DNA from: Verrucomicrobiaceae bacterium
Lineage (GTDB): Bacteria; Pseudomonadota; Gammaproteobacteria; Pseudomonadales; CAMLJR01
Direction: 5' to 3'
Assembly: GCA_028293825.1 (NCBI GenBank)
Contig: JAQGNY010000055.1
Coordinates: forward strand, 1 to 41,385
DNA length: 41,385 nt
The first letter of the stretch is position 1, and the number at the start of each line of letters is the position of its first letter. Positions 27,160-36,254 of this stretch are shown in pieces. Below the pieces are notes generated by a model, which had not been told where the DNA came from, ran no database searches, and saw only the letters and a list, made by a program, of their open reading frames with translations. A program made the translations under genes and the position numbers.

Positions 27160-27516
27160 TTAAAATTTAAATTCGAATAACTTCAAACGCGGTTGCGGAT
27201 TGCGCGGATCGCGCAGCTCCTGTGAGCCGTCGCGCTCTTCTTTGTCGTAACGCGGCGCCCATTGCAGTCGCGACGGATTTTCCGGCGGCGGCATTTCAAC
27301 TTTTGGCTGTTCCCAGCGCGGAGCTTGTTTCTGCCAATACGGCTCGCGCCCGGTGACAATAACTTGATCGAGCGGCGTGCGATATTCATCGCGTCCGAGT
27401 ACCGGCGTCTCCGGTTTGTTATTTTCGGCAGCCAAGTTTTTATTATCGACAGCTAAACTCGATCCGCTGAGTAGCAGCAGCGCGATAGCAATGCGGCATT
27501 TCTGCGAGCGCATCAT
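27160..27516 (-). CDS. Small exported protein of unknown function
   Basis: This 118-aa protein has a signal peptide (KCRIAIALLLLSGSSLAV). The mature part is short, rich in Pro, Arg, Gln and Trp, with the segments QVIVTGREPYWQKQAPRWEQ and PSRLQWAPRYDKEERDGSQ and a positively charged, aromatic end (LKLFEFKF). I recognise no family. Its start overlaps the end of the solute-binding protein gene by four bases (ATGA), so the two are probably co-translated. It may be an extracytoplasmic partner of that protein; this is inference. Confidence 0.65.
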   Translation of the reverse strand: MMRSQKCRIAIALLLLSGSSLAVDNKNLAAENNKPETPVLGRDEYRTPLDQVIVTGREPYWQKQAPRWEQPKVEMPPPENPSRLQWAPRYDKEERDGSQELRDPRNPQPRLKLFEFKF

Positions 27517-28340
27517 TTCGCGATTTTTTCCTGCCAGCTCAAACTTTCAAACCAATATTTGTGCGTGCTGATCAACCATGCATCGGCATCGCGTGCGACC
27601 AGCCATGCATTTAAAAAATTCACGAAATCGTTATCGCCTTTGCGCACGGCAAACGCTTCACGCGTCGCTACCAACGGTTTTGAAATCGGCACGTCGACCT
27701 CCTTCGGATGGCGCAGTGCAATAAAACGCGGCACCGGATCGCCGCGCACATACGCGTGCAAAAGGCCTTTCACCAGCGCGTCCTCGGCTTTGTCTTCTTC
27801 GGTAAATAATTTGATGCTGGCCTTTGGAAACACCTGCCGCGCTACGTCTTCCGATACGGTGCCGCCGATGGCGCCTATTGCCACATCGGCGCGATTCAGA
27901 TTTTCGATGCTGCCGAAATCGGATGTGAGTTTGATATTGGTGGCGATGCCGACACCGGAGTTCGAATACGGATTACTGAAATAAACCTGCAACGCACGCT
28001 CGGGCGTAATCGATAAACCAGCGACGATGATGTCGATGTCACCGCGCTGCAATGCCGGAATCAATTGATCCCATTCCAGCGTTTTTATTTCTAGCGTCGC
28101 GCCGATGTCTTTGGCGAGGCGCTGCGCGATATCGATTTCCGAACCGGTTAAATTGCCATCGGCGGCTTTCAACGCGTACGGAATCGACAGATAAGTACCG
28201 ACGCGTAATTTATGTGTCGCAACAATTTGTGCAAATGTCGGCGCCGAATTCGGTGCCGCTGCCACTTTGTCCGCGGCGTGCAGCGTCGGAGCGGCAAATA
28301 ACAAAACACTGCTGAGCAGGGCTGTCAGAAGAGTGCGCAT
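27513..28340 (-). CDS. Periplasmic amino-acid-type solute-binding protein (family 3)
   Basis: This is a 275-aa protein with a cleavable signal peptide (LLTALLSSVLLFAAPTLHA). The bilobed binding fold is visible: LRVGTYLSIPYALKAADGNL, TGSEIDIAQRLAKDIGATLE, QRGDIDIIVAGLSITPERA, then the second lobe from AIGAIGGTVSEDVARQ. These are the hallmarks of family 3 polar amino acid binding proteins. No permease or ATPase gene is next to it, so it is an orphan binding protein here; it could serve a remote transporter or act as a sensor/enzyme of the same fold. The ligand cannot be told. Confidence 0.85.
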   Translation of the reverse strand: MRTLLTALLSSVLLFAAPTLHAADKVAAAPNSAPTFAQIVATHKLRVGTYLSIPYALKAADGNLTGSEIDIAQRLAKDIGATLEIKTLEWDQLIPALQRGDIDIIVAGLSITPERALQVYFSNPYSNSGVGIATNIKLTSDFGSIENLNRADVAIGAIGGTVSEDVARQVFPKASIKLFTEEDKAEDALVKGLLHAYVRGDPVPRFIALRHPKEVDVPISKPLVATREAFAVRKGDNDFVNFLNAWLVARDADAWLISTHKYWFESLSWQEKIAK

Positions 28341-28526
28341 ATTTTTTGATGCCTTGAGAAAATTAATCGAACGCTCGTGAATGAGCGCAAGCGGCGTCGC
28401 CGCGAAACCGAATGCAGTGCTGAACTATTCGGCCGCCAGATTGGTAGCGGCCCATTATTCGCGCATCATTTCGTCGCCGCAAGCGCTGGCAGTTATGCGG
28501 CGGATAACGATTGGCGATGAATAACG

Positions 28527-29372
28527 TCACGCCAACAGCGTGGGCAGACCTTCGCGATACGTCGGGTAGCGAAATCGATATCCCAACGCTTGCAGCCGCG
28601 CGCTGTCGCAGCGTCGATTGCCGCCGCGCTGCTCGCCGGCCTGTTCCGTCAACGCGAAATAATTCAGCCCCAAATAATGACTGAACCACTCTTCCACCTG
28701 CGCCAACGGCGCCGGATCGGTATCGACGCCGACGTAAATAGCGTCCAAGCGGCCATCTTCCGCTGCGGTTTGGAGCAGGAACTGCAAAATGCCGACGGCG
28801 TCATCGCGATGAATTCGATTGCTGTGCCGCACCGGCAGCGCCGGCGTGCGCGTACCACCGCGCAATTGCCGCAGCAAACGCGATCGCCCGGGGCCATAAA
28901 TACCGCCGAGCCGCACAATCGTGTGAGGAAAACCGCTGGTGCGAATAACATCTTCCGCTTCCAGCAGGCGCTGGCCGGAAAACCCACTCGGCTGCGCCGG
29001 GCTATTTTCATCGATCAGACTGCCGTCGTCCTGGTGATAGACGCTGGTGCTCGACACCCAAAATACGCGGCGCAAATTCGCGGTGTTTAAGCGCGCGAGA
29101 CAGTTTTTCGCTCCCTCGACATAAACGGCGCGATAGCGCTCGTCGGTGAAGGCGCCGGGAGTCAGCACAAACAGCACGAAGTCGGGCGCCTGCTCGGCCA
29201 ATACATCTAATGTCGCCGGTTCGGTGATATCCGCCGCAATCATCGCGACGCCAGCGCGCTCCGACTGTTGGCGCCGCACGCCGGTCACGCGCCAGCTTTC
29301 GGCGGCGAGAAAATCCGCGACCGCGCCGCCGAGGTCGCCACAGCCGATCACCAACAAAGAAGGTTTACTCAC
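28527..29372 (-). CDS. NAD(P)-binding epimerase/dehydratase-like protein (YeeZ type)
   Basis: This is an extended SDR-like Rossmann protein. It opens with LLVIGCGDLGGAVADFLA, the nucleotide-binding glycine motif, and includes VFWVSSTSVYHQDDGSLIDE, a typical active-site Ser/Tyr region, and TIVRLGGIYGPGR. I prefer GTG 29372 as start because it sits behind AAGGTGGAG, while the upstream ATG 29402 has no good ribosome site. The length is then 281 aa. It is divergent from oxyR. The exact substrate is unknown; the YeeZ-like sub-family has been discussed as sugar-nucleotide or quinone-related, which I cannot resolve. Confidence 0.8.
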   Translation of the reverse strand: MSKPSLLVIGCGDLGGAVADFLAAESWRVTGVRRQQSERAGVAMIAADITEPATLDVLAEQAPDFVLFVLTPGAFTDERYRAVYVEGAKNCLARLNTANLRRVFWVSSTSVYHQDDGSLIDENSPAQPSGFSGQRLLEAEDVIRTSGFPHTIVRLGGIYGPGRSRLLRQLRGGTRTPALPVRHSNRIHRDDAVGILQFLLQTAAEDGRLDAIYVGVDTDPAPLAQVEEWFSHYLGLNYFALTEQAGEQRGGNRRCDSARLQALGYRFRYPTYREGLPTLLA

Positions 29373-29559
29373 GATTGACTCCACCTTTAAAAAACGGCTC
29401 AATACATAGCGAATCCAAATGAAGCCCGGCCCATTCGCTGCACTTAATTCTGTATACGTACCAAGTCACCGGTTATACCGATTAAGGTGCGGGGCCGCGC
29501 AAGATAACACCGTCGCCAGCACTAATCTCCCGCCGTTACTCAATGGACGCCTCGACGCC

Positions 29560-30480
29560 ATGACGCTTACCGAATTGCGCTATATCGTTGCGCTGCATCA
29601 GACCGGTCATTTCGGCAAGGCGGCCGATCGCTGCCATGTCAGTCAGCCGACGCTCAGCATCGCGATTAAAAAGCTCGAAGACGAATTGGATGTGCCGCTA
29701 TTTGAGCGCAGCCGCAATCACATTCGCGCCACCCCGCTCGGTCTGAAAATCATCGAGCAGGCGCAGACTGTGCTGGATCAAGCGCATCAAATTCACGAGT
29801 TGGCCGACCAGGGCAAAGATCCGCTCGGCAGCCGGCTGTCGGTCGGCGCGATTTTTACCGTCGGCCCGTATCTGTTCCCGTGCTTCATTCCCGAGCTGCA
29901 CAAGCTGGCGCCGAGTATGCCGCTGTATATCGAGGAAAGTTACACCGCCGTGCTGCGCGAAAAACTGCGCAGCGGCGAGCTCGACGCCATCATCATCGCG
30001 CTGCCGTTTACCGAGCCCGATGTGGTCACTCAGCAACTTTATGACGAGCCATTCGTGGTGGTAATGCCGGGCGATCACCCACTCGCCCGCTTCGACAAAA
30101 TTACTCAAAACGTACTCGCCGAAGAAACCGTGCTGCTGCTCGGCGAAGGGCACTGCTTTCGCGATCAGGTGCTCGCCGCCTGCCCGGCGATCAAGCGCAC
30201 GCTCAGCAATGCCGACGCGCAGCTGCAATCCGTGGTCGAAGGCAGTTCGCTGGAAACACTGAAGCACATGGTCGCGTCGCGCCTGGGCATTACCATCCTG
30301 CCGCTGTCGGCTGCGCAGATTATTCCCTACGGCGAAGGCACGCTGGCGATTCGCCCGTTCGCGGCGCCGGTGCCGATGCGCACGGTGGCGCTGGCGTGGC
30401 GCGCCAGTTTCCCGCGCCACCGCGCCATCGACATTGTCAGTCAGGCGATTCGCCTGTGCCCGTTGCCGCTCAAACACTGA
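29560..30480 (+). CDS. oxyR: Hydrogen-peroxide-sensing regulator OxyR
   Basis: OxyR is a LysR-family activator that senses peroxide through a disulfide. MTLTELRYIVALHQTGHFGK is the HTH start, and both redox cysteines are present at the E. coli positions: Cys199 in GEGHCFRD and Cys208 in AACPAI. At 306 aa it is of normal length. An upstream frame to 29419 adds 47 unrelated residues and is rejected. recG begins two bases after its stop, the same oxyR-recG pair found in Pseudomonas. Confidence 0.96.
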   Translation: MTLTELRYIVALHQTGHFGKAADRCHVSQPTLSIAIKKLEDELDVPLFERSRNHIRATPLGLKIIEQAQTVLDQAHQIHELADQGKDPLGSRLSVGAIFTVGPYLFPCFIPELHKLAPSMPLYIEESYTAVLREKLRSGELDAIIIALPFTEPDVVTQQLYDEPFVVVMPGDHPLARFDKITQNVLAEETVLLLGEGHCFRDQVLAACPAIKRTLSNADAQLQSVVEGSSLETLKHMVASRLGITILPLSAAQIIPYGEGTLAIRPFAAPVPMRTVALAWRASFPRHRAIDIVSQAIRLCPLPLKH

Positions 30481-30481
30481 C

Positions 30482-32551
30482 TTGAACGACGCGCCGACGC
30501 TCGACCGGATCGACGTCACCGCGCTGCGCGGGGTCGGCCCACATCTGGCGCAAAAGCTGGCCGCGCTCGGCATTCACACCGTCCAGGATTTGCTGTTTCA
30601 TCTGCCGCTGCGCTATCAGGATCGCACCCGCATTACGCCGATCGGCGCGCTGCAACCCAGTGTCGACGCGGTCATCGAAGGCGAGGTACGCGCTGCCGAC
30701 ATCGTGTTCGGCCGCCGCCGCAGTTTGTTGTGCCGCTTGCAGGATGGCAGCGGCACCATTTCGCTGCGCTTCTTTCATTTCTCCGGCGCGCAAAAAGCGC
30801 AGTTGCAGGCCGGCTCGCGGCTGCGCTGTTACGGCGAAGCGCGGCGCGGCGCCAGCGGCCTGGAGCTTTATCACCCTGAATACCAACTGCTCGATGCCGA
30901 TACGCCACTGCCGGTGTCGACCACGCTGACACCAATCTATCCGACCACCGAAGGTCTGCAGCAGGCGAGCTGGCGCAAGCTCTGCACCGCCGCGCTGGAT
31001 CTGCTGACGCCCGCGAGCCTGATCGATTATCTGCCGGCCGGTCCGCGTACAACGCCGCTCAGCAGTGCATTGCGCTACCTGCATCAACCGCCGCCGCAGG
31101 CGGCGCAGGCGCAATTGCTGGCCGGCGCGCATCCATTTCAGCAGCGGCTGGCGTTCGAGGAGTTGCTCGCGCATCAGCTCAGCATGCTGCGGCTGCGCGA
31201 GCAGATGCGCAGTCACGGCGCGCCGCGCTGTGGCGGCAACGCGGCGCTGCAACAACGCTTTCTAAAGCAACTTGGCTTTGCGCTGACCGGCGCGCAGAAA
31301 CGCGTGGTCGGCGAAATCGAACACGATCTCAAACAGCCGCAGCCGATGCTGCGCCTGGTGCAGGGCGACGTCGGTTCCGGCAAAACAGTGGTAGCGGCGC
31401 TGGCCGCTCTGCGCGCCATCGCCAGCGGCTATCAGGTGGCGTTGATGGCGCCGACCGAAATTCTGGCCGAGCAGCACCGCGATAATTTCGCGCGCTGGAT
31501 GCAGCAGCTGGGCATTGCGGTCGGCTGGCTCTCCGGCAAAGTCAAAGGTCGGGCGCGCGCCGCGCAGCTCGAAGCCATCGCCAGCGGCGCCGCGCAGTTA
31601 GTGATCGGCACCCACGCGCTGTTTCAGGCCGATGTGATTTTCCACAAATTGGGGCTGGCGATCATCGACGAGCAGCACCGCTTCGGCGTGCATCAACGCC
31701 TCGCATTGCGCGAGAAAGGCCACGGCGCGCAGCCGCATCAGCTGATCATGACGGCGACACCGATCCCGCGCACGCTGGCGATGAGCGCGTATGCCGATCT
31801 CGACACCTCACTGATCGACGAACTGCCGCCGGGACGCAAGCCGATTCTGACCGCCGTGCTCGGCATCGAGCGGCGTGTCGAATTGATGGAGCGCATACGC
31901 CACGCCTGCGCCGAAGGCCGGCAGGCGTACTGGGTGTGCACGCTGATCGAAGAATCCGAAACATTGCAGGCGCAGGCCGCCGAAGTGAGCTGGCAGGAAC
32001 TGCAGGCAGTGCTGCCGGAGCTGAAAATCGGCCTGTTGCACGGGCGCATGAAGCCGGTCGAAAAAGCCGCGACGATGGCAGCGTTCAAAAGCGGCGAGCT
32101 GCAATTGCTGGTGGCGACGACGGTGATCGAGGTCGGCGTCGACGTGCCAAACGCCAGTCTGATGATTATCGAAAACGCCGAGCGGCTCGGTCTGGCGCAA
32201 TTGCATCAACTGCGCGGGCGAGTCGGACGCGGCAGCGCCGAGAGCTTCTGCCTGCTGGTGTACCAGTCGCCGCTGTCGCAACAGGGCAAAGCGCGCCTGC
32301 AAGCGCTGCGCGACAGCAACGACGGCTTCGTTATCGCCGAGCAGGACTTGGCGCTGCGCGGCCCGGGCGAGGTACTCGGCACGCGTCAAACCGGCTTGCT
32401 GCAAATGCGCATCGCCGATTTACAGCGCGATGCGGCGCTACTGCCGGCGGTGCGCGATAAGGGCCGCGAACTGGTGGCGGAAAATCCGGTCGCGGCGGAC
32501 GCGCTAATTCGACGCTGGCTATCCGGGCGCGAACAATACGGTCAGGTTTAA
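30482..32551 (+). CDS. recG: ATP-dependent DNA helicase RecG
   Basis: RecG reverses stalled forks and processes branched DNA. The wedge domain shows VTALRGVGPHLAQKLAALGI; the helicase part has Walker A QGDVGSGKTVV, Walker B IIDEQHRFG, motif III TATPIPRT, and the later LRGRVGRG motif, followed by the TRG-like helical hairpin region. TTG 30482 gives 689 aa, in line with other RecG proteins, and sits right after the oxyR stop; an upstream TTG at 30434 would overlap oxyR by 47 bases. Coupled translation with oxyR is likely. Confidence 0.97.
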   Translation: MNDAPTLDRIDVTALRGVGPHLAQKLAALGIHTVQDLLFHLPLRYQDRTRITPIGALQPSVDAVIEGEVRAADIVFGRRRSLLCRLQDGSGTISLRFFHFSGAQKAQLQAGSRLRCYGEARRGASGLELYHPEYQLLDADTPLPVSTTLTPIYPTTEGLQQASWRKLCTAALDLLTPASLIDYLPAGPRTTPLSSALRYLHQPPPQAAQAQLLAGAHPFQQRLAFEELLAHQLSMLRLREQMRSHGAPRCGGNAALQQRFLKQLGFALTGAQKRVVGEIEHDLKQPQPMLRLVQGDVGSGKTVVAALAALRAIASGYQVALMAPTEILAEQHRDNFARWMQQLGIAVGWLSGKVKGRARAAQLEAIASGAAQLVIGTHALFQADVIFHKLGLAIIDEQHRFGVHQRLALREKGHGAQPHQLIMTATPIPRTLAMSAYADLDTSLIDELPPGRKPILTAVLGIERRVELMERIRHACAEGRQAYWVCTLIEESETLQAQAAEVSWQELQAVLPELKIGLLHGRMKPVEKAATMAAFKSGELQLLVATTVIEVGVDVPNASLMIIENAERLGLAQLHQLRGRVGRGSAESFCLLVYQSPLSQQGKARLQALRDSNDGFVIAEQDLALRGPGEVLGTRQTGLLQMRIADLQRDAALLPAVRDKGRELVAENPVAADALIRRWLSGREQYGQV

Positions 32552-32679
32552 CGCGCTGGAAACACTCAGGCGGACTGGTGAAACAGAAAGGGCATAGTGG
32601 AAAGTCGCGCGAGCTAAATCGAGGCGGCTAGCTACACTGAAGCTAATCCCGACGAAAAGACAACTGACGAGAGTAATGC

Positions 32680-34050
32680 ATGGTTATCCCCGCCTCCGTG
32701 GACTCGCTTCTGCGCAAACAAAATATCGATTTTAGTGTTGAAGAGCTGGCCGCCACCGACACCGTTCCCCCGGATATGCTGCGCTCCATCCTGTTGCAGG
32801 ATGGCAGTAACAAACTGCACGTGGTGCTGGCGCCCGATTCGCTGCTCGATCTGAGCGCGGTCTGCCAAATCACCGGCTGGCAATTGCGTGCGATGACCGC
32901 CGCCGATATGCACCGCTTCTGTCAGCAGCATCAGTTTCAAAGTTTGCCGGCGCTACCGGCTTCACTCGGCCTGCCGACGCTGGTCGACCGCAACGTGCTG
33001 GAACGCGAGACCGTCGCGCTGAGTTCGGGCGATCGCACCCGTGTACTGCGCATGAGCGGCGAGCAATTCAAACAGAGCTTGAACGGCGCCATGATCGGCG
33101 ATTTCGCGATCAATATTGAGGGCCTTCGCCACGGCAAATTCGATCATATCGACGATCTGGCCGATATCAGCCGCGCCATCAGCAACTTCACCCAATTGCG
33201 GATGCGGCAGCGGCTGGAAGAAACGCTCGAAATTCCGCCACTGCCCGATACCGCTCAACGCATCATTAAATTGCGGGTCGATCCGTATGCCGATATGCGC
33301 GCGCTGACCACCATCGTCGAACTCGATCCGCCGCTGGCCGCGCAAGTGGTCAGCTGGGCGGCGTCGCCATATTACGCGGCGCCCGGCAAAATCAAATCGG
33401 TCCACGATGCCATCGTGCGCGTGCTTGGTTTCGATCTGGTGTTGAATCTGGCACTGGGTTTGGCGCTCGGCAAATCGTTGAGTCTGCCGAAGGACGCGCC
33501 GAAAGGTTATTCGCCCTATTGGCAGCAGGCGGTCTATGCGGCGACGGCGGTTGAAGCGTTGGTCGGCTGCATTCCGGCGAACAAGCGCCCGGTAGTCGGT
33601 CAGGTTTATTTGACCGGCTTACTGCACAACTTCGGTTTGCTGCTGCTGGCGGAAGTATTCCCGCCGCATTTTTCCAGTTATTGCCGATTGCAGGAGGCCA
33701 ACCCGACGCTCAGCTATTCGGTGATCGAGCGCTTCCTGCTCGGCGTTACCCGCGATCAAATGGCGAGTTGGTTAATGAGGCTGTGGTCGATTCCGGAAGA
33801 GGTTTGCGACGGGCTGCGCTATCAGAACGAGGCCAACTACGATGGCCCCAATCACGCTTATGCCAATCTGATGTTTATCGCGATGCGCTTGTTGCGTCGC
33901 CATGGTATCGGCAATGCGCCGCTCGAAGCGATTCCCAACGAGATGTACGAACGCCTGCACCTCACCCCCGAACAGGCCATGCAAGCCATTCAAAACGTGG
34001 TCGATGCCAGCGACGAGATCAAATCTATCGCTTCGAGTCTGGCGGCCTGA
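32680..34050 (+). CDS. HDOD-domain protein with N-terminal YbaK-like domain
   Basis: This is a 456-aa protein. Residues about 5-150 look like an aminoacyl-tRNA-deacylase/YbaK-type fold (SVDSLLRKQNIDFSVEELAA, LPASLGLPTLVDRNVLERET). Residues about 185-400 are an HDOD domain (LEIPPLPDTAQRIIKLRVDP, VQVVSWAASPYY-like residues, VYLTGLLHNFGLLLLAEVFP). HDOD proteins are usually signalling scaffolds without phosphodiesterase activity. A homologue follows recG in Pseudomonas genomes. Its final bases overlap the convergent downstream gene by 26 bases. Confidence 0.85.
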   Translation: MVIPASVDSLLRKQNIDFSVEELAATDTVPPDMLRSILLQDGSNKLHVVLAPDSLLDLSAVCQITGWQLRAMTAADMHRFCQQHQFQSLPALPASLGLPTLVDRNVLERETVALSSGDRTRVLRMSGEQFKQSLNGAMIGDFAINIEGLRHGKFDHIDDLADISRAISNFTQLRMRQRLEETLEIPPLPDTAQRIIKLRVDPYADMRALTTIVELDPPLAAQVVSWAASPYYAAPGKIKSVHDAIVRVLGFDLVLNLALGLALGKSLSLPKDAPKGYSPYWQQAVYAATAVEALVGCIPANKRPVVGQVYLTGLLHNFGLLLLAEVFPPHFSSYCRLQEANPTLSYSVIERFLLGVTRDQMASWLMRLWSIPEEVCDGLRYQNEANYDGPNHAYANLMFIAMRLLRRHGIGNAPLEAIPNEMYERLHLTPEQAMQAIQNVVDASDEIKSIASSLAA

Positions 34051-34813
34051 CATCACCTTGCAACACAGCCGTCAAACCCTGACGGCTGATATCTAGCAGC
34101 CATTGCAGCTGCGCATCTTTTAATAAATCGCGATACGACGCCAGCTCTTCGTCGCGCAAATATCGATAGGCATACAGCGAATAATCCGCCGTCAATGGCG
34201 CGAGAAAACGTTGCCGCTCTTCGATTTCCGCCTGCAATACCGTGTCATCACTAGCTGGATCGCCAGCGGCGCGGCGCACGCGTTCGCTGATGCCGGTTTG
34301 CATCACCGCCGCCAGCAGCGACGTGCCGCCAACCGCATCGATCTCCTGCACCAAGCCGCGCCGGGTTGGCGATGGCTCGGTATGCATTTGCGCGCGCAGA
34401 TCGGACACGCTCTTGGCGGTGCCGGGCTGGGTCATCGCCAAATCGAAATAGCGCACGCGCTTGGTCAGCGGCTCCTGCAGAATTTGCGCGACGCGCTGGA
34501 AAGTGTCGGCGCGGTAGCGCTCGGCGACGTAATAAATCAGACCCTGCTGCATTTGCTGCTGCTTCATTCGGGGCTCCAGCTCGCGCCGCCACGCCTCTAC
34601 CTGGGCTGGTGTGGCGTTGCGAAAGTGCGCTTCGGCCTCAATGCTTACGTTCAACGCCTGCGGCATTTGCTCGAGCAATTGGATAAACCCGAGCCAGTCG
34701 AGTAATTGTCGCGTCTGCTGCAACACCTGCGGATTTTGCGCCTGCGTCGCGCTTGCTAGCAGCGCAAACACGGCGAACAGCAGCGGCGCCAATCGTGGTT
34801 TAGTTTTTTTCAA
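34025..34813 (-). CDS. Exported protein of unknown function (DUF2059-like)
   Basis: About 262 aa. A TTG start at 34813, with GGAACGAG upstream, gives a neat signal peptide (LKKTKPRLAPLLFAVFALLA, cleavage after TQA). The longer frame to 34891 adds 26 residues before it. The mature part is helical, with QVLQQTRQLLDWLGFIQLLE, YYVAERYRADTFQRVAQILQ and LYAYRYLRDEELASYRDLL, which resembles the DUF2059 pattern of periplasmic proteins. Function unknown. The last codons overlap the 3' end of the HDOD gene on the other strand. Confidence 0.65.
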   Translation of the reverse strand: MKKTKPRLAPLLFAVFALLASATQAQNPQVLQQTRQLLDWLGFIQLLEQMPQALNVSIEAEAHFRNATPAQVEAWRRELEPRMKQQQMQQGLIYYVAERYRADTFQRVAQILQEPLTKRVRYFDLAMTQPGTAKSVSDLRAQMHTEPSPTRRGLVQEIDAVGGTSLLAAVMQTGISERVRRAAGDPASDDTVLQAEIEERQRFLAPLTADYSLYAYRYLRDEELASYRDLLKDAQLQWLLDISRQGLTAVLQGDVRPPDSKR

Positions 34814-34909
34814 AATACTCGTTCCATACGCGAGCGGTGGGAGAAAATGACCGCTGCGATGATGCCGTGCGTTGTTAGCGAGGTCCAGCATCGTCGCTGG
34901 TTTGAGCGA

Positions 34910-35479
34910 TTAAGTACCGGCGTGAATCTTGGCCAGGCGCAGCTTTACCTGTTCCAAACCGAGTGCTTGCAGGTGGTCGATATTGCGTTGTGGAATCGCT
35001 TCGGGTTCCGGATAGTTATCCAGTACCCGTGTCAGCGCGGATTCGCGCAGAAAATGCAGCATCGGAAACGGCGCGCGATTAGTGAAATTACTGACGTCAT
35101 CCACCGCCGCATCGGCAAAGCAGTACTGCGGGTGGAAGCTTGCGATCTGCACGATGCCGTCGAGCTCGCAGGCTTCCAGCAGCTCTTCCGCCAGCGCGAC
35201 AAAATCGAGATAGCGTTCGAAGTCCTGCAGCGTGTGCGGAAATACCAGCACGCTGGTGGCCAATTCGGCCTCCGGCGCGCGCTGCATCAGCTCCAGCTCG
35301 TCGAGTACCGACAGCGCCAATTCGCGATCGTCATGCGCTTCATTTACCGCGATGCACAACTGATTCTGCCGCAGCACGGGCGCTGCGAACGGACACAGGT
35401 TTTCGGCGATAACGAATTGTTCGATCCAGCGGCGCGTCAACGCGGACACTGCGGCAGTATCTCCAGCAGCGGCAGTCAT
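34910..35479 (-). CDS. DUF1415 family protein
   Basis: This 189-aa soluble protein has the pattern RRWIEQFVIAENLCPFAAPV near the N-terminus, which is characteristic of DUF1415, and the later IASFHPQYCFADAAVDDVSN. Function is unknown; conserved Cys and His residues (LCPF, FHPQY) could bind a metal or act catalytically. It starts four bases after the stop of the HU gene, so the two are likely one transcript. The pairing with HU and the HDOD gene is also seen in Pseudomonas. Confidence 0.85.
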   Translation of the reverse strand: MTAAAGDTAAVSALTRRWIEQFVIAENLCPFAAPVLRQNQLCIAVNEAHDDRELALSVLDELELMQRAPEAELATSVLVFPHTLQDFERYLDFVALAEELLEACELDGIVQIASFHPQYCFADAAVDDVSNFTNRAPFPMLHFLRESALTRVLDNYPEPEAIPQRNIDHLQALGLEQVKLRLAKIHAGT

Positions 35480-35483
35480 GGCG

Positions 35484-35756
35484 TTATTTCAAGGCGTCGC
35501 GCAGTGCTTTGCCTGGCTTGAAACCGACCGTGGTGCTGGCGGCGATATCGATCGCTGCACCCGTTTGCGGATTTTTGCCAGTGCGCGCGCTGCGATTGCG
35601 CCGCTCGAAGGTGCCGAAGCCGACCAGGCTGACGCTGTCGCCACGGCTGAGCGCATTGGTGATTTCGTCGAGAATGGCGCCAACCAGTTGATGGGCTTTG
35701 TCGTTGGAAATATCGGCTTTATCGGCAATGAAGGCAGCCAAATCGGGCTTGCGCAT
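35484..35756 (-). CDS. HU-family DNA-binding protein
   Basis: This 90-aa histone-like protein bends and compacts DNA. It shows the HU/IHF helical start (MRKPDLAAFIADKADISNDK), GDSVSLVGFGTFERRNRSAR and the DNA-contacting arm RTGKNPQTGAAIDIAAS, with TVGFKPGKALRDAL at the end. GGGGAAG precedes the ATG. It resembles the extra HU gene that accompanies recG in Pseudomonas rather than the hupB gene near lon, so I give no symbol. Confidence 0.93.
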   Translation of the reverse strand: MRKPDLAAFIADKADISNDKAHQLVGAILDEITNALSRGDSVSLVGFGTFERRNRSARTGKNPQTGAAIDIAASTTVGFKPGKALRDALK

Positions 35757-35841
35757 GGTCTTCCCCTTGTAACAAGTAGTTAGTTGTTATTGTTGATCCG
35801 ACGCGTCCGTGAACACATTACCGCGCTGATCCAGACGCCGG

Positions 35842-35900
35842 TCGGCGTAATTCGCCGAGTGTTAGAACGGGCTCCGACTACTTGCCTCCAGAACCCGTTC
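35842..35900. other. Two hairpins between rubredoxin and HU genes
   Basis: TCGGCG-TAATT-CGCCGA (35842-35858) is a six-base stem. GAACGGG (35865-35871) pairs with CCCGTTC (35894-35900) across 22 bases. They lie 45-103 bases beyond the rubredoxin stop, which is on the minus strand, and before the HU start. They could terminate rubredoxin transcription, but neither has a T-run. Confidence 0.35.
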
Positions 35901-35944
35901 GTATTTATTCGTTGCTGCTTACATTTGCCGCTCGTTGAAACCGC

Positions 35945-36106
35945 TTAATCGAGTAGCATGAAATCCGCTTTGGTGACGCCGCAATCGGGACACAACCACG
36001 CTTCCGGTACATCGGCCCACAGCGTTCCCGCCGCTACGCCATTCTCAGGATCGCCATTCGCTTCATCGTAAATGTGACCACAGATCATGCATTCCCACTT
36101 AGCCAT
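35945..36106 (-). CDS. rubA: Rubredoxin
   Basis: This 53-aa electron-transfer protein begins MAKWECMICGHIYDEANG and has the two CxxC iron ligands (CMIC near residue 6, CPDC near residue 39). WADVPEAWLCPDCGVTKADF is the classical second half. The single iron is held by the four cysteines. In Pseudomonas rubredoxins in this neighbourhood serve alkane hydroxylase or reductase partners; no partner is next to it here. The gene is short and easy to miss. Its ribosome site is weak (GAGGTATTAGCAGTA before ATG). Confidence 0.95.
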   Translation of the reverse strand: MAKWECMICGHIYDEANGDPENGVAAGTLWADVPEAWLCPDCGVTKADFMLLD

Positions 36107-36254
36107 TACTGCTAATACCTCGTCTGCTCGCTCTTGCGCGTCGCCAGAGCATCACGCATGCTGCGCGCTGCATTAAAACCGCTACCGATTCCCTCACCCA
36201 ATACGCAACAGCCAGTGATAAATGGCGCGGTAGCCTGTTTTTGGAAGCTGCGGA

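Noticed and set aside
28341-28526. Minus-strand open frame after the epimerase-like gene (28363-28689)
   Set aside because: Arg/Ala-rich, overlaps the end of the real gene in another frame and has no family pattern; about 185 bases here hold no gene that I can support.
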